Below the pieces are notes generated by a model. The model was not told the DNA's origin. It made no database searches and was given only the letters and a program-made list of their open reading frames with translations. This document shows positions 17,139 through 26,045 of a DNA stretch of 64,000 nucleotides, in pieces. A program made the position numbers and the translations under genes. How positions within the stretch are numbered: position 1 is the first letter of the stretch; every line of letters starts with the position of its first letter. The DNA comes from Pigmentiphaga litoralis (GTDB taxonomy: Bacteria > Pseudomonadota > Gammaproteobacteria > Burkholderiales > Burkholderiaceae_B): positions 868,001 through 932,000 of the forward strand of contig NZ_JACCBP010000002.1 of assembly GCF_013408655.1 (NCBI RefSeq), read 5' to 3'.

Positions 17139-18149
17139 ATGGACTATCCGAACCGTATCGCGGTGCAGATCAACATGTACGCGATGGATTACCGGCACGT
17201 CGAACATCTGCTGGACCATCAGATCCGGGTGTGGGGGCCGATGGTCGACCACATCGTGGTGACGGTGGACACGCACCGCAGCCGGTCCGGCCGCTACCGA
17301 GGCAGCAATTTCGATCAGTACATGACGGACCTGCAGGCGCTGCTGACCCGCTTTGGCGAGCGCTACCCGCAACTGCGCACGGTGCTGGTCGACTACAGCC
17401 CGGCCGCCCGCAAGCAGGTGGCGCAGGCGTTTTTTGGCCTGGATGACATTCCCGTCAAGGCCTGGGACGGCGGCCCGTTCTACGCCTACTTCTTTGGCCT
17501 GCTGCACGCCGACGCGCGCTACGTGGTCCATTTCGACGGCGACATGCTGTTTGGCGGCGGCAGTTCGACCTGGGTGAGCGAAGCCCTGGCCCTGTTCGCC
17601 GCGCGCCCCGACACCTTGTTCGTCGGCCCCTTTCCCGGCCCCGCCCGCAGCGACGGCGCCGTGCGCGGCCACAGCGGCGAACACGCCCGCGTCGACATGG
17701 CCGGCGGCCCCGCCTACCGGTTCAAGGAAGTCAGCACGCGCATCTTCATGATCGATCTGCAACGCCTGCGTGACACCCTCGGCGTCCTGCCCCTGCTGGC
17801 CCCCAATTTCCTGAGCCGCTGCAAATCCCGCCTGCTCGGCAACCCGCCCGACGCGCGCGAAGCGGAGGTGATCCTGGGCGAGGTCCTGAAGGCCCATCAC
17901 CTGTGGCGTATCGATTTTCTGGGCGAGTCCCCCGGCATGTGGTCCCTGCACCCCCCGTACCGGAGCGAGGAGTTCTATCGCCGGCTACCGGAGTTGATTG
18001 CCACCGTGGAACGCGGGGATGTGCCGGAGGCGCAGCGGGGGGATTACGACATGAACGACAGCATGATTGATTGGTCGGAGCCTCGGGCGCGGGGGAGGCG
18101 GCATAAGCGGTTGTGGAGGTTGTTTAAGGATCGGATCGGGGTTAGTTAG
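17139..18149 (+). CDS. Putative GT-A-like glycosyltransferase, last gene of rightward EPS operon
   Basis: A 336-residue protein with no clearly recognised family. It opens IAVQINMYAMDYRHVEHLLDHQIRVW and contains ARYVVHFDGDMLFGGGSSTW, a DxD-type motif (HFDGD) in a context typical of GT-A nucleotide-sugar binding. The C-terminus is strongly basic. An ATG at 17118 overlaps the epimerase stop (ATGA), but the ATG at 17139 has AGGAG eight bases upstream and is preferred. Position at the end of the EPS operon supports a transferase role; an alternative is a sugar-modifying enzyme. Confidence 0.6.
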   Translation: MDYPNRIAVQINMYAMDYRHVEHLLDHQIRVWGPMVDHIVVTVDTHRSRSGRYRGSNFDQYMTDLQALLTRFGERYPQLRTVLVDYSPAARKQVAQAFFGLDDIPVKAWDGGPFYAYFFGLLHADARYVVHFDGDMLFGGGSSTWVSEALALFAARPDTLFVGPFPGPARSDGAVRGHSGEHARVDMAGGPAYRFKEVSTRIFMIDLQRLRDTLGVLPLLAPNFLSRCKSRLLGNPPDAREAEVILGEVLKAHHLWRIDFLGESPGMWSLHPPYRSEEFYRRLPELIATVERGDVPEAQRGDYDMNDSMIDWSEPRARGRRHKRLWRLFKDRIGVS

Positions 18150-18189
18150 GTGGGTGGTATCGGAAGAGTTGCTGGCTTGGAGCCCGGAC

Positions 18190-18284
18190 GGAGCGGGGAG
18201 TCCCATTGCAGGGCCGAGCTCGCTGGGTCCCGGCCTACGCCGGGCCTGGGCTTAGCAAAGCCCTGCAATGGGACTCCCCGCTCC
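18190..18284. repeat. 25-base perfect inverted repeat
   Basis: The left arm 18190-18214 (GGAGCGGGGAGTCCCATTGC...) is exactly complementary to the right arm 18260-18284. The spacer holds a further CCCGGC/GCCGGG stem, so the whole can fold into one long cruciform or RNA hairpin. Confidence 0.85.
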
Positions 18285-18516
18285 ATCCCTGTGCTTGGAA
18301 TCTTCTTCGGCTTGCTTGGGGTGTTCACCGCTTCGGGGGTGGGTGGGAAGGATATTGAGTGACGTGAGTTTGGGGGCGGAAGAGTTGCTGGTTTGGAACC
18401 CGGACGCCATCCCTGTCCTCGCGTGCCGCTTTGGCCTTACACGGTCGTGCCAGGCAGGAAACGCCCGCACCAAGACGCCCCCAAACGCAAAGAGTCCTGT
18501 TCCAAATCAGGACGGC

Positions 18517-18729
18517 GTGGGTAGTTGGGTTGGGGGGAATTGCTTGCGCCGGGCTGGGAAGCTGAATCGGGGAGGTAAGGGCGCGCTTGTTTGAGCGGCA
18601 CGCTTATCGACTGTCCGGGGGACAGTCGATGCCGCGAGTTTGCGCGTCCGCCCCGATTTGGCTTCCCAGCCCGGAGGACCGGCGAAGGCCGGGCCTCAGC
18701 AAGCTCTGACCCCCAACTCAACTACCCAC
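18517..18729. repeat. Nested imperfect palindrome of about 213 bases
   Basis: Four arm pairs are nested about one centre: 18517-18536 with 18710-18729 (19/20), 18549-18572 with 18651-18674 (22/24), 18595-18599 with 18631-18635, and 18606-18616 with 18620-18630 (11/11, loop GGG). Confidence 0.85.
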
Positions 18730-18805
18730 GGCGGCCGCGCAAGAACCGTATTCAAGAACCCAAAAGCCGCGCAAGAATCGGCCGTCAAGCACTCAACAAG
18801 CAACC

Positions 18806-19861
18806 TCAATGCGAAGGCACCCGCTCCCCAGCATGCGCCTGGACGGGCACCCGTTTCTTCTTGAACACCTCGATCAACGGCTGTTCCAACCACCGGAACA
18901 TCGCCAATCCCACCACACTCACGGCCACCACCCCCACCACACAAAACGCCGTCTTCCCGAACGGCAGCGCATCCAGCCCCACCTTCCGCCACCCCTGACT
19001 CAACGCCGACAACACAATCGTGTGAGACAGATAAATCGAATACGACGCGTCCCCCAGCCGATGCAACAGCGGCAACCTCGGCAACGACTCATACCGCTCC
19101 AGCATGATCGCCCCGATCACGATCGCCGCCGCCGGGATCCCCTGCTGCACCGGCCGCGTCAACGTCGGCGCAATGAACGACAGCAACACGATCGCCGCCA
19201 GCCCGCCCAGCACCAGCACCCATCCCAGCGCCGCCGACCCGCTGCGCGGATCGCGGGCGTACCACCAGCCGATCCCCATCCCCAGCAGGAACTCCAACGT
19301 AATGTTCGACGTGTACGACGTCCACATCGGATTGCTGCTCGGGAACAGCCAGCCCGCGGCGATCAGCGCCACGAACACCAGCGCCGTCGCCCCGAACCGC
19401 CAGGCGGTCGTCAGCACCAGCGCCAGCCCGAAAATCACGTAATACAGCATCTCGTAATTCAGCGTCCAACCCACCGTCAGCACCGGTTCCATATGCCCTG
19501 CCGGGTTCGGCGTCGAAATGAACAGGTAGGACGCGATCACGTGCATCAGGTTGAACTGCGTGCTCTGCATCAGGTGCGGGGCGATCAGCATCACGGCCAC
19601 GGCAACGGTGGTCAGCACCCAGTACAACGGCACGATCCGCACGACGCGGCGTCGGTAGAACTCCAGCACGGTCACGTTCTTGCCGCGCGTGGTGATCCAC
19701 ATCAGGAAGCCGCTCAACGCAAAGAAGATGTCCACGCCGCTTGCCAGCCAGTGCGGCCAGTAGTCGTCGTAGCCCATGCGTTCAAGTTGCGGATACAGGT
19801 GCACGCCCACGACCATCATGGCCGCGATGCCGCGCAGGTATTGGATGGACAGCATTTCCAT
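18806..19861 (-). CDS. Acyltransferase family 3 (OafA/ExoZ-like) membrane protein
   Basis: A 351-residue polytopic inner-membrane acyltransferase with about ten hydrophobic segments. The N-terminus IQYLRGIAAMMVVGVHL gives the R-x-x-A...H motif of the family, followed by ASGVDIFFALSGFLMW. Such enzymes move acetyl or other acyl groups onto sugar units of exported polysaccharides, as ExoZ does for succinoglycan. It is the last gene of the leftward EPS operon. The C-terminus is charged (LIEVFKKKRVPV). The start at 19861 has little ribosome binding site support; Met at 19855 is possible. Confidence 0.9.
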   Translation of the reverse strand: MEMLSIQYLRGIAAMMVVGVHLYPQLERMGYDDYWPHWLASGVDIFFALSGFLMWITTRGKNVTVLEFYRRRVVRIVPLYWVLTTVAVAVMLIAPHLMQSTQFNLMHVIASYLFISTPNPAGHMEPVLTVGWTLNYEMLYYVIFGLALVLTTAWRFGATALVFVALIAAGWLFPSSNPMWTSYTSNITLEFLLGMGIGWWYARDPRSGSAALGWVLVLGGLAAIVLLSFIAPTLTRPVQQGIPAAAIVIGAIMLERYESLPRLPLLHRLGDASYSIYLSHTIVLSALSQGWRKVGLDALPFGKTAFCVVGVVAVSVVGLAMFRWLEQPLIEVFKKKRVPVQAHAGERVPSH

Positions 19862-19919
19862 GACGGGTCAGCCTAACGGTGCGCGCCGGCGGCGGCGCTG
19901 GAAAAAATGAGGGAAGGGA

Positions 19920-21344
19920 TCATCGCGGGGCCGCGCTCACCGGGGCCTTGCCGTGCACAGCCTTGCCGTCCGCAGCCTTGCCGTGCGTGTCGGTGCGCGA
20001 CTCGACGCGCGCCAGCCACAGCACGGCCACCAGATTGAGCAGTTCACCGGTCAGGATGCCGATCAGCGCGCCGCGCGTGCCCAGCTGCACCATGCCGACA
20101 TAGCTGATGCTGAGCGAGATCACCGCGCAGACCAGCGACACGGCCATCAGGATGCGGAAGCGCTGACGCAGCACCAGCAGTTGATTGAGCGGATCGCGCA
20201 CCACCATCACCAGGAAGATGGCGATCCACATCAGCAGCAGCGTGTCGCGGTCTTCAAACCGTTTGCGCATCAGGTCCAGGAAGATCCAGTCGCGCAGCAC
20301 CCAGACCACGATGCCGTAGACCAGGGTCAGCGCCCCGATGCCCGCCGAAAACAAAATGAGTTTGCGCAAGGTGCTGGCCACGCCATGCTCGTGCACCCAG
20401 TTGGACGCAATGGGCACCAGTTGCCGCTGCACGCCCGACGACAGCAGATTGATCGGCATCAGCAGCAGGCGGGAGGCGGCCAGGGCGGCCACATCGGTCA
20501 CGTTCAAGGTAGCGGCCGCCAGGAAGCTGTAGCCCTGGGTGAACAGCCAGTAAATGACGCCACCCGCAGCCGCCATCGCACCCATCTTGGCGATGCCTGC
20601 CAGGCGGCCAGGCGCGGCGTGTGGATCGAATTCGGGTCGCAGCACACGGCGCAGCAAGGCGGCGCCGATCAGGGCCGACGCGGCGGCAGTCAGCAAGGCC
20701 GTGACGGCGGCGGCCGGGAATCGCGTGGCCAGCGCGCCGCCTGCGATCAGGCAGACCACATACACGGCGTCGGCGCCCAGCACGGGCACCGTGCGCTGGT
20801 ACATCATCAGGACCGCGCGGAAGTATTCGCGATACAGGGCGCACGCAATCAGCGCCAGGCCGGCCAGCAGCACGGGTCCGGCTTCGCGGTCCAGCCAGCC
20901 CATGCTCCACGCGACCGCGGCAAAGGCAATGGTGACGACGCTGCCGATGGCTCCCCAACGTATCTGGTCGCGCAGCAGGCTGCCGATCCATGAACGGCGT
21001 TCGTCATTCGACAGCTGGGGCAGATGGATGACCAGGGGCGTGCCGACAAAGGTGCCTTGCAGCGTGGTCGCCAGCATCATGGCGTTGAAGGCCAGCACGT
21101 AATAGCCGTACTGCGCTTCGGGGGTATAGCGGATCAGGATCAGGCCGACCACGAAGTTGGCCGCCGACAGCATGGCCTGGTCGATGATGGAACTGCCAAA
21201 CAACTTGACCAGCTTGTGGTCCAGCTTGCGGCCCAGGCGGCTGGACCGAAGGCGGCCGGCCACCGTGGCGGAACCGCTGCCAGAACCGCCTGCGGAGCCA
21301 TCAGCCGGGTGTCCAGGCTGCGGGCGGGTGTCGCCGTGCGCCAT
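19920..21344 (-). CDS. Wzx-like polysaccharide flippase (MOP superfamily)
   Basis: A 474-residue protein with 12-14 hydrophobic segments, starting LVKLFGSSIIDQAMLSAANFVVGLILIRY, typical of MOP-type lipid-linked oligosaccharide flippases that move EPS repeat units across the inner membrane. A 35-residue Gly/Ser-rich cytosolic N-terminus precedes it. The C-terminal tail has three imperfect repeats (HGKAADGKAVHGKAP). The stop of the upstream GT2 gene directly abuts this ATG. Sequence identity within this family is low, so assignment rests on topology and context. Confidence 0.82.
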   Translation of the reverse strand: MAHGDTRPQPGHPADGSAGGSGSGSATVAGRLRSSRLGRKLDHKLVKLFGSSIIDQAMLSAANFVVGLILIRYTPEAQYGYYVLAFNAMMLATTLQGTFVGTPLVIHLPQLSNDERRSWIGSLLRDQIRWGAIGSVVTIAFAAVAWSMGWLDREAGPVLLAGLALIACALYREYFRAVLMMYQRTVPVLGADAVYVVCLIAGGALATRFPAAAVTALLTAAASALIGAALLRRVLRPEFDPHAAPGRLAGIAKMGAMAAAGGVIYWLFTQGYSFLAAATLNVTDVAALAASRLLLMPINLLSSGVQRQLVPIASNWVHEHGVASTLRKLILFSAGIGALTLVYGIVVWVLRDWIFLDLMRKRFEDRDTLLLMWIAIFLVMVVRDPLNQLLVLRQRFRILMAVSLVCAVISLSISYVGMVQLGTRGALIGILTGELLNLVAVLWLARVESRTDTHGKAADGKAVHGKAPVSAAPR

Positions 21345-22544
21345 TCAGGGCCTGTCCTTCATGGGTTTGTCGCGCATCGTCTTGACCCAGGCCGTGTTGC
21401 TCTTATTGCGCACCAGCACGATCAGCTTCCACATCACGAAGAAGGGCACGCGGGCCAGGTCCAGCAAGGCGCGCGGGCCGAGCGGCGTCAGCTGCCAGCC
21501 GCGCAGCACGTGCAGGATCAGGACCAGCAGCAACGCCAGCGACAGCAGGAACCAGCCGTCCATGGCCGGCAGGAACCACGCGGCGATGCCCGACAGCACC
21601 AGCAGCACCCCGATCTGCAGGCCGACGTAGCCCAGGGGCAGCAGCAACAGGTCGCAGCCCAGTTCGAAGGTCACGCGATCCGGACGGGTCAGGCCCAGCT
21701 TGAGCAGATGGCCGGCGTACTTGCGCACCACCGTGAAGCGGCCGCCTTCCCACCGTTGCCGCTGCGAGCGGGACGCCTGTTCCGACGACACCAGTTCGGC
21801 ATCGGCCGCGGCTTCGTCGGCATAAAACACCCGGATGCCGGCTTCGCCCAGCTGGATGCCGTATTCCAGGTCTTCGGTCATCGAAAAGACGGCGAAGGGG
21901 TGGCGGGCCAGCAGGGCATGGGTCAGGCACATGCCGTTGCCGCGCAGGCCGCAGGACACGCGCAGGCGTTCCCGGGCGCGCGACCGCACGGCGTGGAATG
22001 CGCCGTAGGCGATCGTGAGCATGCGGGTGCGCCACGAGTCGTCAGGATTGAGCACGCCGTAATTGGCCTGGATGGCTTCGGCGCCTTGCTCGATGCGCGA
22101 CGCGTAGGCTTCGAGCAGATTGGGCGAGACCTCGGTATCGGCATCGACCACGGCGACGGCATCGGCGCGGCCGGTGGCGGCGCTGTGCGCAATGCCGTGC
22201 GCCAGGGCGTAGCCTTTGCCGCGCCGTTCCAGGTCGCGGCGCACCAGCACGTGGGCGCCGGCGGCATGGGCCAGCGCGGCCGTGTCGTCGTCGCAGTTGT
22301 CGGCGATGACCACCACACGAAACTGATCGGCGGGCCAGTCGACGCGGCGCAGGCTGCGCACGGTCCGTTCGATCACCGCCGTTTCATTGTGGGCGGGCAC
22401 CAGGATGTCGAAGCGCAGGGTGCGTGACGACCGGGGCGGCACGGGCACCCTTGCCGACAGCAGCGTCATCAGCCCCAGGTACAGACAGGCCAGCACGACC
22501 GGCAGGGCCAGCAGGAAAAAGAACAGGTGCAAGAAAGGGATCAT
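21345..22544 (-). CDS. Membrane GT2 glycosyltransferase (cellulose-synthase-like)
   Basis: A processive-type GT2 of about 399 residues. An N-terminal membrane helix (FLHLFFFLLALPVVLACLYL) is followed by the GT-A domain: FDILVPAHNETAVIERTVRSL, VVIADNCDDDT, AVAVVDADTEV (DxD), FSMTEDLEYGI (ED) and RSQRQRWEGGR (QxxRW), then C-terminal hydrophobic segments. These D, DxD, ED and QxxRW residues mark inverting beta-glycosyltransferases. Candidate starts are GTG 22568, ATG 22556 and ATG 22544; the last is chosen because it follows the upstream stop (22549) and begins the hydrophobic helix, but no strong ribosome binding site decides it. Confidence 0.85.
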   Translation of the reverse strand: MIPFLHLFFFLLALPVVLACLYLGLMTLLSARVPVPPRSSRTLRFDILVPAHNETAVIERTVRSLRRVDWPADQFRVVVIADNCDDDTAALAHAAGAHVLVRRDLERRGKGYALAHGIAHSAATGRADAVAVVDADTEVSPNLLEAYASRIEQGAEAIQANYGVLNPDDSWRTRMLTIAYGAFHAVRSRARERLRVSCGLRGNGMCLTHALLARHPFAVFSMTEDLEYGIQLGEAGIRVFYADEAAADAELVSSEQASRSQRQRWEGGRFTVVRKYAGHLLKLGLTRPDRVTFELGCDLLLLPLGYVGLQIGVLLVLSGIAAWFLPAMDGWFLLSLALLLVLILHVLRGWQLTPLGPRALLDLARVPFFVMWKLIVLVRNKSNTAWVKTMRDKPMKDRP

Positions 22545-22548
22545 GGCG

Positions 22549-23598
22549 TCACGCATATTCCAGGTCACGGCCGCCCCAGAGCGCGGTCAGCTTGCCATAG
22601 TTGGCATACGCGCGGGCCAACCAATGCACGGCGCGATGGCGGCCAAGCGGCAAGGTCAGCACGGCCAGGACACCCCCCAGCAGCATCTGCAGGACGGCTC
22701 TTGAAAAAAACACGGTCAGCCGGGCCGGTGTGGCCGGGCCAAGCTTGCCGCCCATGACATGCCGCGCAAAATCCTGTCCGCCGCGCCGCGCGCGTTTCAG
22801 GATCCAGCCCAGGTGCAGACGGGCAGGTTCGACGATTTCGGTGACGGCGGCGTCATCGCACCAGACAAAACGAAAGCCGGCGCCTTGCATGCGCATGAGC
22901 AGATCGCCGTCTTCCCCGCCGGTCAGGCCAAAGGCCGGATCGAACATCGGCTGCATGGCCAGGATCGCGTCGCGGCGGACGATCAGATTGCCTGCACGGA
23001 ATGCGTTGGTCGGCACGGGCGTGCCGGTCGGGAAGCGTACCCAGTCGTAGAAGCCGGCACGCCGGATCCAGTCCGGAGCGGTGTCGGGAATCAGGGGCAG
23101 GCAAGGCCCGAGCACGCCATCGGCTTGCGTGGACCGCGCGGTGCGCAGCAGGTTGGCGATCCAGTCTTCGGGTGCGCGTTCGTCGTCGTCGGCCATGGCC
23201 AGCCAGTACGAGGTGGCGTGGGCGACCGTGGCGTTGCGGGTGATCGCGATGTTCTTTTCGGGCTGCACGGCATAGACCACGTCGATGCCGCCGGCGCTGG
23301 ACGCGCGGGTAAGGCGCGCCCGGAACGCCTCGACCACATCCCGCGCGCTTCCATGGTGATCGTTGTCAACGACAACGATCTGGTCGGGCAGTCGCCGCTG
23401 ACGCAGCAGGTCGCCCAGCAGCAACGACAGCTTTTCGCGGCGGCGATAGGTGCAGATGCACACGGACACCGTGTCCTCGCCGGGTGCGGATGGGCCCACC
23501 CCCGCGCGCGCAGCGTGATCGGCCGACGAAGCGGACGGATCCGATCCGCTGGCACGATGCGTTGCATGCCGGGCTGCGGGGAAAGACGCGGCGTTCAT
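22549..23598 (-). CDS. GT2 glycosyltransferase
   Basis: A 349-residue protein. After about 40 Ala/Ser-rich residues the GT-A domain begins VSVCICTYRRREKLSLLLGDLL, then QIVVVDND, WLAMADDDERAPEDW (DDD metal site) and GGEDGDLLMRM. A hydrophobic C-terminal stretch (LQMLLGGVLAVLTLPL) may anchor it at the inner membrane. It transfers a sugar to the growing lipid-linked EPS unit; specificity unknown. Its start overlaps the stop of the glycoside hydrolase gene as ATGA. Confidence 0.87.
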   Translation of the reverse strand: MNAASFPAARHATHRASGSDPSASSADHAARAGVGPSAPGEDTVSVCICTYRRREKLSLLLGDLLRQRRLPDQIVVVDNDHHGSARDVVEAFRARLTRASSAGGIDVVYAVQPEKNIAITRNATVAHATSYWLAMADDDERAPEDWIANLLRTARSTQADGVLGPCLPLIPDTAPDWIRRAGFYDWVRFPTGTPVPTNAFRAGNLIVRRDAILAMQPMFDPAFGLTGGEDGDLLMRMQGAGFRFVWCDDAAVTEIVEPARLHLGWILKRARRGGQDFARHVMGGKLGPATPARLTVFFSRAVLQMLLGGVLAVLTLPLGRHRAVHWLARAYANYGKLTALWGGRDLEYA

Positions 23599-26045
23599 CG
23601 GGTGCGCGACGCTCCATCGGAAGGAGGCATGGCGGCCGTGCGCGCGGCAGGCTGGGCCAGGGATCCCGTCACCGCCGGCATGACGATTTCGTACCAGAGA
23701 CTCGCCGTCGGCGCGGTCGCGTGCAGGTCCACCGTGACCTGGTCACCCAGCCGCCGCACGGCGGGCGCGGCCAGCGGGGCTTGCCGGCGGCCGGCGCCGT
23801 CCAGCGGATACACGGTCGGCATGCCGTCTTTCGATACCCAGCTCAGCCGCAGCGGACTGCGCGCCTGCCAGGCGGGTGCGGCCGTTTCCGTCGCGCCCGA
23901 GGGCTGGTCGGGCGTGGTGGGGTCCGGCTCCAGCGTCAGCCAGCTGCTGTCCCGCTTGTAGGCCACGACTTCCTTGGGCCGGGCGGGCATCGAACCGGGC
24001 TGCGTGCCCGTCGTCCATGTGCCCAGGGTGACCAGCCAGCTGCGCGCGCGTGACAAAGGGGCGCCATCCAGCGGCGTGATCCAGAAGCTGGTGTGCTGGC
24101 CGGCCTTGCCCGGAAATTCCGCCAGCAGGCCCTGGCCTTCGACGCGCTTGCCGCCCGCGTCGCCGAACACCCCCCAGACCCGGTCGTGCCGCACCGTGAA
24201 CAGATGCTCGGCCGCATCGAAGCCGATGCTGTCGTCGGGCGTGGCCGCCGCGGCCGGTGCCGGCGCCACGAAGCGGCTCGATGCATTGGGTGTCGTGTCG
24301 ATGGCGACCTGCGTGCGGAACGCCAGTTCGGGCATCACGCCAAGCCGGGTGGCGATGTCGGCATCCAGCGCATCGAAGGCGGTGGACGCGGCAATCGCCC
24401 GGCGCGACGAGATCGGCAGGGGCAGCGCGATGCGGTCGGGCAGGGCCGCCACATTCGGTTGACGAAAGACCTGCGCGCTGGGGCCGGTCAGCGCGTACTT
24501 GCCCCAGTCACCGCTCAAGGAAAAGTTGGCCGGCGCCTTCAGGCCGTCGTGCGTGTAGGTGTAGTCAAAGTAGAAGAGACCGTCCCAATCCTGCAGCGCG
24601 GCGATGGTGGCCAGCACCGGAATGGTTTCGGCGCCGCGCGGCTGCGGGAAGGGCTGGCTGTACTCGCTCACCACGAATGGTTTGGTGCGATCGCGCCGGT
24701 ACGACATCGCCAGCAGGCGGCGCAGTTCCACGCCGCCCGACGGCGCCACATTGCGCATGCGCCAGTCGCGCGGGGTGTAGCCTCGCGACGGGAATTCCGG
24801 ATGGCCGACGTAGATGTGTTCGTCGATATAGTCCATCGCCGCGTGCGAGTCGAAATTGAGCGCGCCGCCATAGGCCATCTGCGTGCCCGTGACCGGCACC
24901 CGCGCGTCGGTTTCGGCCTTGACCACCGCGCGCATCCGGTTCAGGTAGCGGCTGTCGGTATCGGCCAGGAATTGCAGGAAGTCCTGCAGGCGCAGCATGC
25001 GGCCGCTGGGCGGCGTGGCGGTGGCATCACTGCCGAGCCACTGCGACGACACCTTCCGCCATTTTTCGCCCACGCGCACGCGCAGGCGGCCGATCGCGTC
25101 TTGCGGAATGTCGGCATCGGTAGGCGTCAGCAAGGGCACGGGGGCCGTCGGGTTGGCGCAGACCTGCCAGACCGCGCAGGCCTTGGCGGTCGACCCATAG
25201 TGGTTGGTCAGCCAGGCCTGCCACAGCGATGTCAGTGTTTCGGCATAGCCGCCCGGCACGACCCATTCCCACTGCCGCCACTGCCAGGCCGCCAGCAAGG
25301 ACGATTCGTTGTTGATCTCCACCATCGCCAGGGCAGGATTGCCGCGCAGGTCCAGGCCGCGGATCAGGCCGCGCGCATAGCTTTCCTGCAGCGCGATCAT
25401 GCGGGGCATGTACACGTGCAGCGGATTGCCGATGGGGGCGACGCCCGGCGGGCCCTGCGGGACCGGCAATTGATCGACATCGGGCCGGAAGCGGTAGCCC
25501 ACATGCAGGTTCAGGTTGACGTAGATGCCTTCGGCGGCAAGCGCGCCAATAAAGCGCTTGAGCCGCGCCATGGCCTCGGTGTTGAAGGTCGGGAACGGAC
25601 CGGTGGTCAGGATGCTGCCCGGCGCGGTGGTGTCGTCGGTCGGAAAGCTGTCCATGTGATGCAGGCGCACCGCATTGAAGCCCAGCTTGCGCAGCCGTTT
25701 GGCCAGACGCGGCGCATCATCCAACGCCGGAAAGTTGCTGCCGAAACTCAGGTTGACGCCGTACAGCCGTGTGCGCACGTCGTCATTCGTGCCTGGACGG
25801 CCATCCCGTCCGACGGCATGGAAGTGGCCGTTGTTGACGACGATGCGGGACGCCGCGGTGATCGGCGTATTCAAGGCCGACCGGTCGGGCGCACCGCCCA
25901 GCAGGTCTTCATCGATCACGAACGGAAAGTACTCGGCGCCGTTGTCGCCAGGGGTAAAGGCAGACGGCAGGGGAGGCGTCTGGGCCGTGGCGCACAAGGG
26001 CGCAAGGGGCGCCAGTGCCAGGAGCAAGGCGGCAAGTCTATGCAT
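23595..26045 (-). CDS. Secreted glycoside hydrolase, GH5/clan GH-A like
   Basis: An 816-residue protein with a signal peptide (cleavage near TAQ-TPPLP). The TIM-barrel part shows GVNLSFG, LRKLGFNAVRLHHMD, NPALAMVEINNES with acid/base Asn246-Glu247, and KPFVVSEYSQPFPQ with likely nucleophile Glu461, spaced as in clan GH-A retaining enzymes. Residues from about 560 form beta-rich C-terminal modules. It probably trims or degrades the exported polysaccharide in the periplasm or outside. The start at 26045 is set by GGAGGG seven bases upstream; it overlaps the polymerase stop by 8 bases (ATGCATAG). The substrate is unknown. Confidence 0.83.
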   Translation of the reverse strand: MHRLAALLLALAPLAPLCATAQTPPLPSAFTPGDNGAEYFPFVIDEDLLGGAPDRSALNTPITAASRIVVNNGHFHAVGRDGRPGTNDDVRTRLYGVNLSFGSNFPALDDAPRLAKRLRKLGFNAVRLHHMDSFPTDDTTAPGSILTTGPFPTFNTEAMARLKRFIGALAAEGIYVNLNLHVGYRFRPDVDQLPVPQGPPGVAPIGNPLHVYMPRMIALQESYARGLIRGLDLRGNPALAMVEINNESSLLAAWQWRQWEWVVPGGYAETLTSLWQAWLTNHYGSTAKACAVWQVCANPTAPVPLLTPTDADIPQDAIGRLRVRVGEKWRKVSSQWLGSDATATPPSGRMLRLQDFLQFLADTDSRYLNRMRAVVKAETDARVPVTGTQMAYGGALNFDSHAAMDYIDEHIYVGHPEFPSRGYTPRDWRMRNVAPSGGVELRRLLAMSYRRDRTKPFVVSEYSQPFPQPRGAETIPVLATIAALQDWDGLFYFDYTYTHDGLKAPANFSLSGDWGKYALTGPSAQVFRQPNVAALPDRIALPLPISSRRAIAASTAFDALDADIATRLGVMPELAFRTQVAIDTTPNASSRFVAPAPAAAATPDDSIGFDAAEHLFTVRHDRVWGVFGDAGGKRVEGQGLLAEFPGKAGQHTSFWITPLDGAPLSRARSWLVTLGTWTTGTQPGSMPARPKEVVAYKRDSSWLTLEPDPTTPDQPSGATETAAPAWQARSPLRLSWVSKDGMPTVYPLDGAGRRQAPLAAPAVRRLGDQVTVDLHATAPTASLWYEIVMPAVTGSLAQPAARTAAMPPSDGASRTR

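Larger units (their letters stand above)
18150..18805. repeat. Non-coding composite repeat region between convergent EPS operons
   Basis: About 656 bases with no supported gene. It holds a 25-base perfect inverted repeat (18190-18214 with 18260-18284), a 28/30 direct repeat (18161-18190 and 18377-18406) and a nested palindrome of about 213 bases (18517-18729). Short open frames across it read only low-complexity peptides. The core GGCCTACGCCGGGCCT recurs in variant form near 18680-18700 (GGCGAAGGCCGGGCCT), resembling dispersed intergenic repeat elements. It lies where the rightward and leftward EPS transcripts meet and may act as a two-way terminator or RNA-stabilising structure. Confidence 0.8.

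Noticed and set aside
18150..18721. Short open frames in the repeat region as small proteins
   Set aside because: They span inverted repeats, both strands are equally open, and no ribosome binding sites or conserved motifs are present.
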